The notes under the pieces are model-generated. The model made no database searches. It was not told where the DNA came from and saw only the letters and a list, made by a program, of their open reading frames with translations. A DNA stretch of 64,000 nt, from the NCBI RefSeq assembly GCF_024345575.1, contig NZ_JAGQBJ010000002.1:186001-250000 (forward strand), written 5' to 3'. Positions 37,604 to 47,634 of the stretch are shown here, piece by piece. Position 1 is the stretch's first letter. Each line of letters opens with the position of its first letter. Both the position numbers and the translations under genes were made by a program. Origin of the DNA: Cyanobium sp. Morenito 9A2. GTDB taxonomy: Bacteria; Cyanobacteriota; Cyanobacteriia; PCC-6307; Cyanobiaceae.

Positions 37604-38320
37604 CTATGCCCCACGGTCGGCCCCAAGTTCAGCCCCGGCGCCGGGCACCTCCAGCCAGCGCCGAAGCCAGGCCACCAGCAGATAAAACGGCAGGGTGTCC
37701 AGCAGGGCGGCCACCAGCTTGAACAGGTAGCCGCTGGCGATGAAGGAGCCCAACTGGGGCAGCACCGGCTGGCCCAGATCAACCGGCAACACGTGGGCGG
37801 CGTAGTGGCTGATCAGCACCACGGCGCTGGTGTCCACCAGCTGGCTCACCAGGGTGGAGCCGTTGTTGCGCAGCCAAAGAGCCTTGCCGCCGCTGAAGCG
37901 CTTCCAGAAATGGAACAGGCGCACGTCGGTGAACTGGGCCGCCAGGTAAGCCACCATCGAGGCCCCCACGGCCCCGAAGGCCAGCCGGCGCACCTCGAAG
38001 AAGGTGCTGCCGTCGCTGCCGGGAAGCCCCGGCAGCACCCCGCCCAACCAGAGGATCAGCACGATCCAGCCGTTGAGCAGCAACCCCACCCAGACCAGCT
38101 GTCCCGCCTTTTCCTCGCCCCAGATTTCACTGATCAGATCGGTGCACAGAAACGTGATCGGGTACGGCAGCGCCCCCACGGCCACCACCACCGGCCAGCC
38201 GCCGATCGAACCGAGGCTGAGAAAGCGCGTCAGGCCAAGGATGTTGAGCATCCCCATGGTGCCCAGGAAGATCCCGGCCAAGACCAGAAAGGCCAGATCG
38301 CGGCGGTCGTTGAGCGTCAT
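37604..38320 (-). CDS. yhhQ: Queuosine precursor transporter (YhhQ/VUT family)
   Basis: Imports preQ0/preQ1-type bases in the inner membrane. The 238 residues have six hydrophobic segments and the family blocks YPITFLCTDLISEIWGEEKAG and a late LVSQLVDTSAVVLI. ATG 38320 (MTLNDRRDLAF) is preferred; ATG 38350 and the frame to 38368 are alternatives. QueA, also in this window, acts later in the same tRNA modification. Confidence 0.85.
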   Translation of the reverse strand: MTLNDRRDLAFLVLAGIFLGTMGMLNILGLTRFLSLGSIGGWPVVVAVGALPYPITFLCTDLISEIWGEEKAGQLVWVGLLLNGWIVLILWLGGVLPGLPGSDGSTFFEVRRLAFGAVGASMVAYLAAQFTDVRLFHFWKRFSGGKALWLRNNGSTLVSQLVDTSAVVLISHYAAHVLPVDLGQPVLPQLGSFIASGYLFKLVAALLDTLPFYLLVAWLRRWLEVPGAGAELGADRGA

Positions 38321-38382
38321 CGAATCCCGAAGTGGGGCACGGTGACCCATAGGGTGGCGGGCCGTCACCCTCCTGGCCCGTC

Positions 38383-39282
38383 GTGGCGCCCCCCGAGCAA
38401 GCGAACCACTGCGGCTTTCTGGTGCTGGACAAGCCCGCCGGCCTCACCTCCCACGACGGCGTTGCCCGGGTCAGGCGTGCCTATGGCCTCAAGCGTGTCG
38501 GCCATGGGGGCACCCTGGATCCTGCTGTCACGGGGGTTTTGCCGATGGCCCTGGGGCCCGCCACCCGATTGCTGCCCTACCTGGAGGGGGCCAAGGCCTA
38601 CCGGGGGGTAATCCAGTTGGGGCTGACCACCGCCAGCGACGACCTCAGCGGCACAGTGATGGAGCGGCGGACGCTGCCGCCCTTGGGCGAGGCGGACCTG
38701 GAGGCCGCCCTGGGCCGCTTTCGCGGCGCGATCCTGCAGCGGCCGCCCCAGGTGTCGGCGCTGCACGTCGACGGGGAACGCGCCCACGTGCGCGCCCGCC
38801 GCGGCGAAACGATGGCACTGGCCGCCCGTCCGGTCACCATTGAGTGGCTGGAACTGCTGGCTTGGCAGCCGGAAGCAGGCCGGCTGGAACTGGCCGTGCG
38901 CTGCTCGGCCGGCACCTACATCCGCTCCCTCGCCAGGGATCTGGGGGAGCAGCTGGGCTGTGGCGGCTGCCTGGCCTCGCTGCGTCGCACCGCGGCCCTG
39001 GGATTCGACCTGGCCGACAGCGTCCCCCTGGAGGCGCTGGACCAGCCTCCCCTGCCGCCCCTGATCAATCCCCTGGCCGCACTGGGGCACCTGCCCCTGC
39101 AGCGGTTGGAGGCCCCGGAGCACCCCCGCTGGTGCTGCGGCCGTGCCCTCACAAGCGCCCAGCCGTTGGCGGAGGATCAGGCTGTGGTGATCCTTGATCA
39201 CGAGGGGCAGCTGGCGGGCATCGCCCGCGCCGATGGCGGCGGCCTGCTGCACCCGAAGCTGGTCCTGGGGGCGCGGGGTTGA
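38383..39282 (+). CDS. truB: tRNA pseudouridine-55 synthase
   Basis: Isomerises U55 in the T-loop of tRNAs. The 299 residues contain the catalytic Asp46 in [25 protein letters not shown] at the start and [19 protein letters not shown] 38383 is the start. yebC follows directly (ATG 39284). Confidence 0.95.
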   Translation: MAPPEQANHCGFLVLDKPAGLTSHDGVARVRRAYGLKRVGHGGTLDPAVTGVLPMALGPATRLLPYLEGAKAYRGVIQLGLTTASDDLSGTVMERRTLPPLGEADLEAALGRFRGAILQRPPQVSALHVDGERAHVRARRGETMALAARPVTIEWLELLAWQPEAGRLELAVRCSAGTYIRSLARDLGEQLGCGGCLASLRRTAALGFDLADSVPLEALDQPPLPPLINPLAALGHLPLQRLEAPEHPRWCCGRALTSAQPLAEDQAVVILDHEGQLAGIARADGGGLLHPKLVLGARG

Positions 39283-39283
39283 G

Positions 39284-40039
39284 ATGGCTGGCCACAGCAA
39301 ATGGTCCCAGATCAAACGCACCAAGGCGGTGGTGGACGCCAGGCGCGGCGCCGTGTTCACGCGCCTGGGCCGGGAGATCACCGTGGCGGCGCGTACAGGA
39401 GCTGATCCCGCCGGCAACTTCCAGTTGCGCACGGCGATCGAAAAAGCCCGCGCCGCCGGAATGCCCAACGCCAACATCGAGCGGGCGATCAGCAAGGGCT
39501 CCGGCCGGGCGGAGGCCGGTGCCCTGGCCCTGGAGGAAGTCCGCTACGAGGGCTACGGCCCCGGCGGGGTCGCGGTGCTGGTGGAGGCCTTCAGCGACAA
39601 CCGGCACCGCACGGCGGCGGACCTGCGCCTGGCCTTCAGCAAACACGGCGGCAACCTGGGGGAGAGCGGCTGTGTGGGCTACCTGTTCGACCTGCGCGGG
39701 GTGGTGCATCTGAGCGGCAGCGCTCTAGACGAGGAGGCCCTGCTCGAGAGCGTGCTGGAGCTGGAGGTGATCAGCTACAGCCTCGAAGCCGATGGCGCCG
39801 AGGTGCTCTGTGGGCCGGCCCAGCTGGAGGAGCTGCAGGCGGCGCTGGTGGCGGCCGGCTGGAACGTGGAGGGCTGTGAGCTGCGCTGGCAGGCCCAGAC
39901 CCCCTGCCTCCTCCTTGACCTGGAAACCCTGCGGGCCAGCCTGCGGCTGCTTGAGGCGCTCGAATCCCTGGAGGACGTCCGCAGCGTCAGTTCGAACCTG
40001 GAGGCCCCAGGCGCCCTGCTGGAAGCCGCAATGGCCTGA
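39284..40039 (+). CDS. yebC: YebC/TACO1 family protein
   Basis: 251 residues beginning [22 protein letters not shown], with [21 protein letters not shown]. The family acts as transcription regulators in some bacteria and as ribosome-associated factors easing polyproline stalling in others. It starts one base after the truB stop region, so the two are coupled. Convergent with nagB. Confidence 0.93.
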   Translation: MAGHSKWSQIKRTKAVVDARRGAVFTRLGREITVAARTGADPAGNFQLRTAIEKARAAGMPNANIERAISKGSGRAEAGALALEEVRYEGYGPGGVAVLVEAFSDNRHRTAADLRLAFSKHGGNLGESGCVGYLFDLRGVVHLSGSALDEEALLESVLELEVISYSLEADGAEVLCGPAQLEELQAALVAAGWNVEGCELRWQAQTPCLLLDLETLRASLRLLEALESLEDVRSVSSNLEAPGALLEAAMA

Positions 40040-40045
40040 GACGCC

Positions 40046-40828
40046 TCAGCCCCCTTGACCCATGGCCGCCCGGTCGGCGATCACCAGCAGATGGGGGTGA
40101 TCCAGCAGCCAGCTGGCGGGCAGGGCTTCCCGGGGAGGCCCCTCGAGCACCCGCCGCAGGATCGACGCCTTCGAGGCCCCGGTGACCACCAGCATCAGGC
40201 TTCTGGCCGCCAGAATCTCCGCCAGGCCCACCGTGATCGCCCGCTCCGGCACCCGCTCAGGATCACCCCCGAAGGCGCCGGCGTTCTGACGCCGGGTCGC
40301 CGCGCTCAGGCGCACGCAGCGGGTGATGGCCCCTGGGCCGCAGGGGGGCTCGTTGAAGCCCACATGGCCATTCTCCCCCAGCCCGAGCAACTGGAGCCCC
40401 AGGCCCCCGGCAGCGGCCAGCGCGTCTGCGTAGCGGCGGGCCTCGGCCTCGGGGTCGGCGGCGGTGCCATCGGGCAAGCGCAGTTGGGCCGGGGAAAGGC
40501 CCAGGGGTTCCCCCAGATTCCGGCCCATGGCGGCCTGGAAGGAAGCGGGATGGTCGGGCGCCAGACCGATGTAGTCGTCCAGGTTGAAGCTGCTCCAGCC
40601 CTCCAGCAGCCTCCGTCGAACAACCGGATCGAGGTCGTCCAGCCGCCGACGCAGGGCGGCATAGACCGGCTCCATCGTGCGGCCGGTGGCCAGCCCCAGG
40701 GGGCGCCGGTCGGCAGCAGTGAGGGCCTGGATCAGCCGTTCCGCCACGCGATCAGCGACCGCGCCGGCGTCTTGCTCCACCAGCAGACGGTCCTGGGGGA
40801 AGGAGATCGGGCGTCGAGGCGCGGGCAC
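40046..40828 (-). CDS. nagB: Glucosamine-6-phosphate deaminase
   Basis: Converts glucosamine 6-phosphate to fructose 6-phosphate and ammonia. The 260 residues show LGLATGRTMEPVYAAL, FNLDDYIGL and the active-site block LGLGENGHVGFNEP with the usual Asp, His and Glu. It shares a fold with 6-phosphogluconolactonase, but the NLDDY and GFNEP blocks point to NagB. GTG 40828 start. Not expected to be essential in a phototroph. Confidence 0.9.
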   Translation of the reverse strand: MPAPRRPISFPQDRLLVEQDAGAVADRVAERLIQALTAADRRPLGLATGRTMEPVYAALRRRLDDLDPVVRRRLLEGWSSFNLDDYIGLAPDHPASFQAAMGRNLGEPLGLSPAQLRLPDGTAADPEAEARRYADALAAAGGLGLQLLGLGENGHVGFNEPPCGPGAITRCVRLSAATRRQNAGAFGGDPERVPERAITVGLAEILAARSLMLVVTGASKASILRRVLEGPPREALPASWLLDHPHLLVIADRAAMGQGG

Positions 40829-40881
40829 AGCAAAGCTTGGGCGTGATCTGGAAGCGGCGGGGGGCCCAGGGCCGTTGATGC

Positions 40882-42384
40882 TCAGCGTTCGCGGTAGGCG
40901 ATCACCGTCGGGATCCGAAACGGGGTGCTACCCGCGGCAGCAGAGGAGCGGACGGGGGCAACGCTGCTGACGCTGGCGGGAGGACCGCTCAGCTGGGCCA
41001 CGCTCTCACGGAAGGGTCCCACCTCGACGCCCCGGTAGAAATGGCGCAGGATCGCCTCGAAGCCTTCCCCTCGCCGGGCGAGGCCATAGGCCCCCCACTG
41101 GCTCATGCCCACCCCATGGCCGAAGCCGCGCCCGATCGCCACCAGGGCGGTGGCTGCTGGAGGCACTGGTGAAGGGATGACGGGCAGCGGCAGCGGCCCC
41201 GGCAGGGCTTCGCCCGTGGCGGAATCGACGGGTGCAGCCGGCGCAGGATCCACTGGATCAGGGCGCCAGAGGCGCCGCGCCCGGGCGAGTGACCAACGGG
41301 AGACAGGCGGTCCCCCTAACGCCATCAGGCCCTGAGGCTCCTCTGCCAGGGAACCAGGGCCCAGGGGCTCAAAGCGCACCGTGGTGCTTTTCAGACCGAG
41401 GCGGCTGCGCAACTCCGCCCCGCTCAACAGCAACTGGCCGCGGGGGCCCACCACCCGCGCCTGGCGCACCCGACCGGTGCTGGTACTGGAAAGCACCTCG
41501 ATGCGCTGGGCCCCGCCGATTTCAGCAAAGGTCCGCTGCAGCTGCTCAGGCGCCAGCACCTGGCGCCAGGTGCGCACAGGGCTCTGATCATCGAAATCAG
41601 GAACGCTCACCAGGTAGGGGAGCTGGCGGGACCAAAGTTCGCCGCTGTTCTCGGTGCTGCCGCCGCTGCTGCTGTGGAAAACGGCGTTGACCAGGGCCCG
41701 CTGGAACGTGATCACCAGGGAGCGCGTGCCCCGTACCGCCTCCCAGGTGGAAGGGGTTTCCGCCTCCATTCCCTTGTAGGCCTGGCTGGCCACGGTGGCC
41801 CTGAGGTCGAAAGGAGCCAGGGGCTTGCGTTGCTGCAGGGCGTAGGTGCGCGCGGCCACGGCCTGGGCGCGCAGCGCCTCCTGGGGCCAACTGGCGGGCA
41901 TTTCACTGCCCACCACGCTGGGCAGATAGGTTTCGATCCCCAGGTGGTTGATCAGCTGGAGCTGGGAGCCCCCGGGCAGCACCTGGAGCCGGCCGCGGTA
42001 GCGCCGGTTCTGCACCGCCAGGGCACCATCGCCCCCTGCCTCGGCGATCGGTTCGATCCAGAGTTCATTCACCCTCAGGTCCCTGGACAGTCCCTGGGTC
42101 TCGACCTGGAAGGCACTCAGCCGCAGGCTCAGGGATTGCCCGGCGCCGGTCTCCGCCAGCACCGTGCCGCGGCCATCACGCAGGCGCAGGCCCGTGGCCC
42201 CACCGTTGACATTGGCGCTGGCCCCCTCCAGCAGCAGCACGCGCACCTGGGGCTCACCGCCCTGCTGGGCGCGACCCGCACCGCTCAGCAGCGCCGGCAG
42301 AGCCAGCGCCAACGCCGCCGTCAGGGGAAGGTGGCACCTGAGCACAGGGATCAAAGCAAGGGAGCGTGGCATCGCAGCCCGCAT
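40882..42384 (-). CDS. SpoIID/LytB-domain exported protein
   Basis: About 500 residues with a signal peptide (hydrophobic LTAALALALPALLSGAGRA) and the SpoIID motif region EMPASWPQEALRAQAVAARTYAL (about 168-195), then HSSSGGSTENSGELW and, near the end, GRGFGHGVGMSQWGAYGLA. SpoIID is a lytic transglycosylase acting on peptidoglycan; the cyanobacterial homologues are thought to trim the cell wall outside sporulation. A Pro-rich insertion (about 390-420) separates two parts of the domain. ATG 42384 used; ATG 42372 also possible. Confidence 0.85.
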   Translation of the reverse strand: MRAAMPRSLALIPVLRCHLPLTAALALALPALLSGAGRAQQGGEPQVRVLLLEGASANVNGGATGLRLRDGRGTVLAETGAGQSLSLRLSAFQVETQGLSRDLRVNELWIEPIAEAGGDGALAVQNRRYRGRLQVLPGGSQLQLINHLGIETYLPSVVGSEMPASWPQEALRAQAVAARTYALQQRKPLAPFDLRATVASQAYKGMEAETPSTWEAVRGTRSLVITFQRALVNAVFHSSSGGSTENSGELWSRQLPYLVSVPDFDDQSPVRTWRQVLAPEQLQRTFAEIGGAQRIEVLSSTSTGRVRQARVVGPRGQLLLSGAELRSRLGLKSTTVRFEPLGPGSLAEEPQGLMALGGPPVSRWSLARARRLWRPDPVDPAPAAPVDSATGEALPGPLPLPVIPSPVPPAATALVAIGRGFGHGVGMSQWGAYGLARRGEGFEAILRHFYRGVEVGPFRESVAQLSGPPASVSSVAPVRSSAAAGSTPFRIPTVIAYRER

Positions 42385-42503
42385 GGGGAAGGGAAGGGCG
42401 CCATTGTGACCGCACCGCAGCTCCCGTGCCAGTGTCCGCCCTGACGCCAGCAGGACCAACGGACTCCAGGGCGTGACAGCATGCAGCTGGAGTCATCCTG
42501 GGC

Positions 42504-43454
42504 GTGCAGATCACTTTCCTCGGCACGAGTTCGGGCGTCCCGACCCGTGCCCGCAACGTTTCAGCCGTTGCCCTGCGCCTGCCCCAGCGTTCCGAGCTCT
42601 GGCTGTTCGATTGCGGTGAAGGCACGCAGCACCAGTTCCTGCGCAGCGACCTGCGCGTGTCGCAGCTGCGCCGGATCTTCATCACCCACATGCACGGTGA
42701 CCACGTGTTCGGCCTGCCGGGCCTGCTGGCCAGCCTGGGCATGGCAGGCAGCTGCCCCGGGGTGGACCTCTACGGCCCCGAACCCCTGCGCGACTACCTC
42801 GATGGGGTGCTGCGCACTTCCTCCACCCGCATCGGCTACCCCCTGCGCGTGCACCGGGTGGAGGCGGCGGCCCGCAGCGGTGACCCCCTGCTCGAAGACG
42901 ACGACCTGGTGGTGCGCTGCACGCCCTTGAACCACCGGGTGCCGGCCTTTGCCTACCGCGTCGATCAGCGGCCCCAGGCCGGCCGTTTCGACGTTGGGCG
43001 GGCCAGGGAGCTGGGCCTTCCGCCCGGCCCGATCTACGCCGAGCTCAAACAGGGCGCCAGCGTGCGCCTGAGCGATGGTCGCCTGATCGATGGCCGCACA
43101 CTCTGTGGGCCGCCGCGGCCGGGCCGCAGCGTGGTCTACTGCACCGACACGGTGTTCTCCGAGGCGGCCGTGGCCCTGGCCCGCGGCGCTGACCTGCTCA
43201 TCCACGAGTCCACCTTCGCCCACCGGGAGGCTGAGATGGCCTACCAGCGGCAGCACTCCACCAGCACCATGGCCGCCCAGACGGCGGCGGAAGCCGGGGT
43301 GGGTCGGCTCGTGCTCACCCACCTGAGCCCCCGCTACGCCCCCGGCAATCCACTCACGCCCGATGACCTGCTGGCCGAAGCCCGGACCATCTTCCCCAAC
43401 ACGGTGCTCGCCAAGGATTTCCTCAGCCTCGATGTGACCCCCGCTGGGTCCTGA
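42504..43454 (+). CDS. rnz: Ribonuclease Z
   Basis: Endonuclease that trims tRNA 3' ends. The 316 residues are a metallo-beta-lactamase fold with THMHGDH (His62, His64, Asp66, His67), a later Asp in VVYCTDTVF and HESTF, and LTHLSPRY near the end. GTG 42504 starts; length matches the short-form enzyme. Confidence 0.94.
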   Translation: MQITFLGTSSGVPTRARNVSAVALRLPQRSELWLFDCGEGTQHQFLRSDLRVSQLRRIFITHMHGDHVFGLPGLLASLGMAGSCPGVDLYGPEPLRDYLDGVLRTSSTRIGYPLRVHRVEAAARSGDPLLEDDDLVVRCTPLNHRVPAFAYRVDQRPQAGRFDVGRARELGLPPGPIYAELKQGASVRLSDGRLIDGRTLCGPPRPGRSVVYCTDTVFSEAAVALARGADLLIHESTFAHREAEMAYQRQHSTSTMAAQTAAEAGVGRLVLTHLSPRYAPGNPLTPDDLLAEARTIFPNTVLAKDFLSLDVTPAGS

Positions 43455-43570
43455 GCCAGGGGCGCCCCGGAGCGGTGGCTGCAACAGTTCGTGATTCCGC
43501 CCCGGCAGGCACTCTGCCCGTGATACAAGGGCTTTGCTGCGGTGCCACCGCCATTTCGCCAGCTTCCTCC

Positions 43571-44083
43571 ATGGCTTCTTTCCTCTCCTCTGCGCTCCGG
43601 GTCGCCACCAGAATCTTGCTGGTGCTGCCGCTGGCGCTTCTGGTTTGTTTCGCTGGTCCGGTGGCCGCAGCCAACTGGGATGCCGCCACCTTGACGGTCC
43701 CCAGCACCCCCGACGGCAGCCTGGTCACCTTCAGCGAACAGGAGGTCAAGTCCGGGCGAAAACTGTTCAACGAAAGCTGCGGGACGTGCCACGCCGGCGG
43801 CATCACCAAAACCAACCAGAACGTGGGCCTCGACCCCGAGACCCTGGCCTTGGCCACCCCTCCCCGCGACTCGGTCGACGCCTTGGTCGATTACATCAAG
43901 GACCCCACCTCCTACGACGGGGAGTACAGCATCTCCGACATCCACCCCAGCCTGCGCAGCAGCGACATCTTCGTGAAGATGCGCGATCTCGACGACAACG
44001 ACCTGCGCCTGATCGCCGGCTACATCCTGGTGGCCCCGAAGGTGCAGGGCATCCAGTGGGGCGGCGGCAAGGTCTACTTCTGA
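43571..44083 (+). CDS. psbV: Cytochrome c-550 of photosystem II
   Basis: Extrinsic lumenal subunit stabilising the oxygen-evolving complex. The 170 residues comprise a signal peptide (1-34, cleavage at AAA-NWD), the c-type haem site CGTCH (Cys70, Cys73, His74) and a second axial His in SDIHPSLRS (His125), the rare bis-His ligation typical of PsbV. ATG 43571 chosen; the frame is open from 43475. A strong terminator follows. Confidence 0.97.
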   Translation: MASFLSSALRVATRILLVLPLALLVCFAGPVAAANWDAATLTVPSTPDGSLVTFSEQEVKSGRKLFNESCGTCHAGGITKTNQNVGLDPETLALATPPRDSVDALVDYIKDPTSYDGEYSISDIHPSLRSSDIFVKMRDLDDNDLRLIAGYILVAPKVQGIQWGGGKVYF

Positions 44084-44499
44084 TCCACCGCCCCTTCGGG
44101 CCCGGGAACAACGCCTTCAGCCGCGGCCACGTCCGCGGCTTTTTCATGGCGCTTGCTGTACCACCACTCCTGCAGCTCGCCATCGAGCCGCTGGGCGAAC
44201 AAGGTCAGGACCGTGGGCGTGGGGCGTGAGCCCGGCTGCAGCAGCTCCACCACGTAGGAGGGGCAGCGGCGGGCCGCCAGGTCGGCGACGAAACGACGTC
44301 CGATCCGGCGCCAGCTCGGCTCCTTGCTGCGCCAGGCCAGACGACAGCAGGGCCAGGGCAGCTCCTCGCGATCAAACAGCCTGCAGCAGGGGCCCAGCAC
44401 CCTGAAGCTGTACTGGCCCCCAGGGCTGGTGTGGATGCTGCCGGGGGCAAGCAGCGCCCGCACCAGAGTGGGCCTGGACCCTGGGGAAACCTCAACCAA
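44074..44499 (-). CDS. Small protein of unknown function
   Basis: 141 residues from TTG 44499 (frame open to GTG 44535). Cys-containing, with charged C-terminal part (RRCPSYVVELLQPGSRP; LQEWWYSKRHEK), no membrane segment and no domain I recognise. GTG 44535 lies inside the petF terminator, so TTG 44499 or 44526 is more likely. It overlaps the psbV stop by 10 bases on the opposite strand and carries the psbV terminator in antisense. The amino-acid sequence looks protein-like, so I keep it at moderate confidence. Confidence 0.55.
   Translation of the reverse strand: MVEVSPGSRPTLVRALLAPGSIHTSPGGQYSFRVLGPCCRLFDREELPWPCCRLAWRSKEPSWRRIGRRFVADLAARRCPSYVVELLQPGSRPTPTVLTLFAQRLDGELQEWWYSKRHEKAADVAAAEGVVPGPEGAVDQK
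44119..44145 (+). terminator. Rho-independent terminator of psbV
   Basis: AGCCGCGG pairs perfectly with CCGCGGCT around a 6-base loop, followed by TTTTC. It lies 35 bases past the psbV stop and inside the coding region of the minus-strand gene there. Confidence 0.85.
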
Positions 44500-44524
44500 G
44501 GCGGCACAGGGGGAAAGGGGCGAC

Positions 44525-44549
44525 AAAAAAGCCACCCCGCAGGGTGGCT
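44525..44549 (-). terminator. Rho-independent terminator of petF
   Basis: On the minus strand GCCACCC pairs with GGGTGGC (44542-44548 and 44531-44537) around a 4-base loop and is followed by six T. It lies about 66 bases downstream of the petF stop. Confidence 0.85.
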
Positions 44550-44614
44550 ACAGCGAACACATCGTTCAACCGTGGGGGGGCCTGGATGAGGGGATCAGAA
44601 CCTCTCGACCAAGC

Positions 44615-44914
44615 TCAATAGAGCTCTTCTTCAGCGTGGGTCTTGATGGTGACGTCGGAGGTGGGGTAAGCCACGCAGGTCAGCACGAAACCTGCTTCGA
44701 TCTGGTCGTCATCAAGGAAGCTCTGATCCGACTGGTCGACGGTGCCGGCGGTGAGCTTGCCAGCACAGGTGGAACAGGCGCCCGCACGACAGGAGTAGGG
44801 AAGATCGATGCCCTGCTCTTCAGCGGCATCGAGGATGTACTGGTCGTCGGGAACCTCAATGGTCTTGTTGAGACCCTCGCTCTCGTTGATGAGGGTGACC
44901 TTGTAGGAAGCCAT
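44615..44914 (-). CDS. petF: Plant-type [2Fe-2S] ferredoxin
   Basis: Soluble electron carrier from photosystem I to FNR, thioredoxin reductase, nitrite reductase and others. The 99 residues place the cluster ligands at Cys42, Cys47, Cys50 ([13 protein letters not shown]) and Cys80 (VLTC), and end in the acidic EEELY. A terminator follows. FtrV, a partner of the ferredoxin-thioredoxin system, is also in this window. Confidence 0.97.
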   Translation of the reverse strand: MASYKVTLINESEGLNKTIEVPDDQYILDAAEEQGIDLPYSCRAGACSTCAGKLTAGTVDQSDQSFLDDDQIEAGFVLTCVAYPTSDVTIKTHAEEELY

Positions 44915-45058
44915 GGAAGGGATTGGGGCTCACAGGCGCCTGGAGGATTCCGGGCCTGTAGGACCGCACCTTCCTACATCCGAATGGGGCCATTCCCGTC
45001 GATCCAGACGGGCTGGCCAGAGAAGCCCAATCAAAGCGAGGGCACAGATCAGTGTGCC

Positions 45059-46036
45059 TTATGAGACGTTGGAGGTTTGAGCGCCGGTAGCCCGCAGCTC
45101 CAGCAGCCCCCACGGCCCCTGGGAGCCCACCTGTTCCGCCCGCCAGCCCTCGGCCGCCAACGCCCGTTGCAGCCCCTCCACCTGCTCCAGCAACAGACCA
45201 CTGAGGTAGCCCACCCCGTCGGCCGCCAGCACGGCAGAGAACCGGGGGGCGAGGGCCTCGATCACAGGCGCCAGGATGTTGCAGAGCAGCAGATCGGCGG
45301 GCCGCCCCTGCAGCAGCTCCGCCAGCTCCTCCACCGAGCCCTGGGCCACCTGGAGTCGGGGCAGCGCACCCTCCCGGTGCGCCGCCAGCTCGCCGGCCTG
45401 ATCAAGGCCATTGAGGGCGGCGTTCTCCCCCGTGGCGCGCACCGCCAGGGGATCGGTGTCACTGGCGGCCAGGGAGTTCGCCCCCAGGCGCAGGGCCCCG
45501 AGGCCGAGGATGCCGCTGCCACAGCCCAGGTCCGCCACCCGCAGCCCCGCGAGCGTGCCGCCGCGACCACGCGCCAGGCCTTCAAGCGCCTCCAGGCAGA
45601 GCCGGGTGGTGGGGTGACTGCCGGTGCCGAAGGCGCTGCCGGGATCGAGGCGGATCACCAGCCGCTCCCGGTGCTCCTCTGGCCGCTCCAACCAGGCCGG
45701 CAGGATCAAGAAACGCTCCCCCACCGGATCGGGCTGCCAGTGCTGCTTCCAGCTCAGGCTCCAATCCTCATCGCTCTGGTGGAACCAGGCCAGGGGCGGC
45801 AGGGGCAGAGCAAAGGTGTCGGCCAGGGGGGCCAGGGCCCCGGCCAGGCGTGCGCGCTCCGCTTCGGGCCAGTCGATTTCCGGCACCCAGGCCACCAGCA
45901 GGTGGGCGCTGGGTTCAGCCGGAATCGAGCGAATCGCCAGCCGCTGGATGCCCAACTGGGGCAATTTCCACAGCAACGATTCCTCCAGCTCCGCTGGGGC
46001 CGCCATCTCCAGTCGCCACCAGCCCAGAGCTGCCAT
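45059..46036 (-). CDS. prmA: Ribosomal protein L11 methyltransferase
   Basis: Trimethylates L11. 325 residues, with an N-terminal recognition domain and a Rossmann core: RLDPGSAFGTGSHPTTRLCLEAL, LRVADLGCGSGILGLGAL, ADLLLCNILAPVIEAL. These three blocks are diagnostic of PrmA. It lies 11 bases after the serA stop on the same strand. Confidence 0.94.
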   Translation of the reverse strand: MAALGWWRLEMAAPAELEESLLWKLPQLGIQRLAIRSIPAEPSAHLLVAWVPEIDWPEAERARLAGALAPLADTFALPLPPLAWFHQSDEDWSLSWKQHWQPDPVGERFLILPAWLERPEEHRERLVIRLDPGSAFGTGSHPTTRLCLEALEGLARGRGGTLAGLRVADLGCGSGILGLGALRLGANSLAASDTDPLAVRATGENAALNGLDQAGELAAHREGALPRLQVAQGSVEELAELLQGRPADLLLCNILAPVIEALAPRFSAVLAADGVGYLSGLLLEQVEGLQRALAAEGWRAEQVGSQGPWGLLELRATGAQTSNVS

Positions 46037-46047
46037 CGCCCAGGGGC

Positions 46048-47634
46048 TCAGAGGGTGACGGGGTGGGCGTCCTGGATGCCGTCGATGGCCACGACCGAGG
46101 CCAGCAGGCTGGGGGGGATCGGGTCATCGAGGCTGAGCACCATCAGCGCATCACCGCGCACGATCCGGCGACCCACCTGCATGGCAGCGATGTTGACGTT
46201 GTGCTCACCGAGGACCGAGCCAAGCTTGCCGATGATGCCGGGCACGTCCCGGTGACGGGTGAACAGCATGTGGTCGCTGGGGGCCACGTTCACCGGGAAG
46301 GCGTCAATGGTGGTGATGCGCAGGTCGCCGTCGGCAAACACCGCCCCGGTGACGGTGTGCTGTCCACTGGCACCGCGGGCACTCAGTTGCAGGGAGCCGC
46401 CGGCGAAATCACGGCTGGCCTCATCCTTCACCTCGAGCACGTGGATGCCGCGCTCCTTGGCCTCGAGGGCGGCGTTCACGTAATTGATGCTGTCACCCAG
46501 GGCGGTGGAGAGCAGGCCCTTGAGGGCGGCGATCACCAGGGGCTGGGCCGGATGACTGGCAAACTCACCCTGCAGACGCACCTCCAGTTCGCTGATCTGG
46601 CCGCCGGCCAGTTGGCTGATCAGCTGGCCCAGGGTTTCGGCCAGCTGCAGATGGGGCTTGAGCCGCTCCATCACCTCGGCGTTGAGGCCGGGAATGTTCA
46701 CGGCACTGCGGGCGGGCAGCCCCTGGAGCACGTCGCGGATCTGCTCAGCCACATCGATGGCCACGTTTTCCTGGGCCTCTTCGGTGGAGGCGCCCAGGTG
46801 GGGCGTGAGAATCAGCCGCTCGCCGACGCTGCGCAGGGGGGAATCGGGCTCCAGGGGCTCTTTGGCGTAAACATCCAACGCCGCCCCGGCGATCACGCCG
46901 GTCTTGACCGCCTCAGCCAGGGCCGCCTCATCAACGATGCCGCCGCGGGCACAGTTCACCAGCCGGGCGGTGGGCTTCATCGTGCGCAACAGTGCCGCGT
47001 TCACCAGGTTTTCGGTGTCGGGGGTGCGGGGCAGGTGGAGGGTGATGTAATCGGCTTCAGCGAACAGCTCCGGCAGGGGCAACAGCCGCACCTGAATCTG
47101 CTGGGCGCGTTCGACAGAGATGAACGGGTCGTAGGCCAGCACCTCCATGCCGAGGGCCTTGGCCACCCGGGCCACGTGGGAGCCGATCTTGCCCAGGCCC
47201 ACCACGCCCAGCTTCTTCTTGTAGAGCTCGTTGCCCACGTAGGTCTTGCGATCCCAGCCACCGGCGATCGTGCTGGCGTGGGCCTGGGGCACGTGGCGGG
47301 AGAGCGCCAGCATCAGGGCCAGGGCCTGCTCGGCGGCCGCGATCGTGTTCCCCTCGGGGGAGTTGACGACGATCACACCGCGGCGGGTGGCGGCCGGCAC
47401 ATCGACGTTGTCGACGCCAACGCCGGCCCGGCCGATGATGCGCAGCTTGCTGGCGGCTTCGATGATCTCGGCGGTCACCTGGGTGCCCGAGCGGATCATC
47501 AGGGCGTCGTAGTCGCCGATGATCGCCTTGAGCTGATCGGGGGGCAGACCGGTGCGCACGTCCACCTCGGCCACCTGAGCAAGGATGTCGATCCCCGTCT
47601 GGTCGATCGGGTCGGAAACGAGAACCTTTGTCAT
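46048..47634 (-). CDS. serA: D-3-phosphoglycerate dehydrogenase
   Basis: First step of phosphorylated serine synthesis. The 528 residues are the long type: substrate/NAD core (GRAGVGVDNVDVPAATRRG; GVVGLGKIGSHVARVAKALGM), an intervening domain and a C-terminal ACT domain (SDHMLFTRHRDVPGIIGKLG) that usually gives serine feedback. ATG 47634 start. prmA follows closely, so both may be one transcript. Confidence 0.96.
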   Translation of the reverse strand: MTKVLVSDPIDQTGIDILAQVAEVDVRTGLPPDQLKAIIGDYDALMIRSGTQVTAEIIEAASKLRIIGRAGVGVDNVDVPAATRRGVIVVNSPEGNTIAAAEQALALMLALSRHVPQAHASTIAGGWDRKTYVGNELYKKKLGVVGLGKIGSHVARVAKALGMEVLAYDPFISVERAQQIQVRLLPLPELFAEADYITLHLPRTPDTENLVNAALLRTMKPTARLVNCARGGIVDEAALAEAVKTGVIAGAALDVYAKEPLEPDSPLRSVGERLILTPHLGASTEEAQENVAIDVAEQIRDVLQGLPARSAVNIPGLNAEVMERLKPHLQLAETLGQLISQLAGGQISELEVRLQGEFASHPAQPLVIAALKGLLSTALGDSINYVNAALEAKERGIHVLEVKDEASRDFAGGSLQLSARGASGQHTVTGAVFADGDLRITTIDAFPVNVAPSDHMLFTRHRDVPGIIGKLGSVLGEHNVNIAAMQVGRRIVRGDALMVLSLDDPIPPSLLASVVAIDGIQDAHPVTL

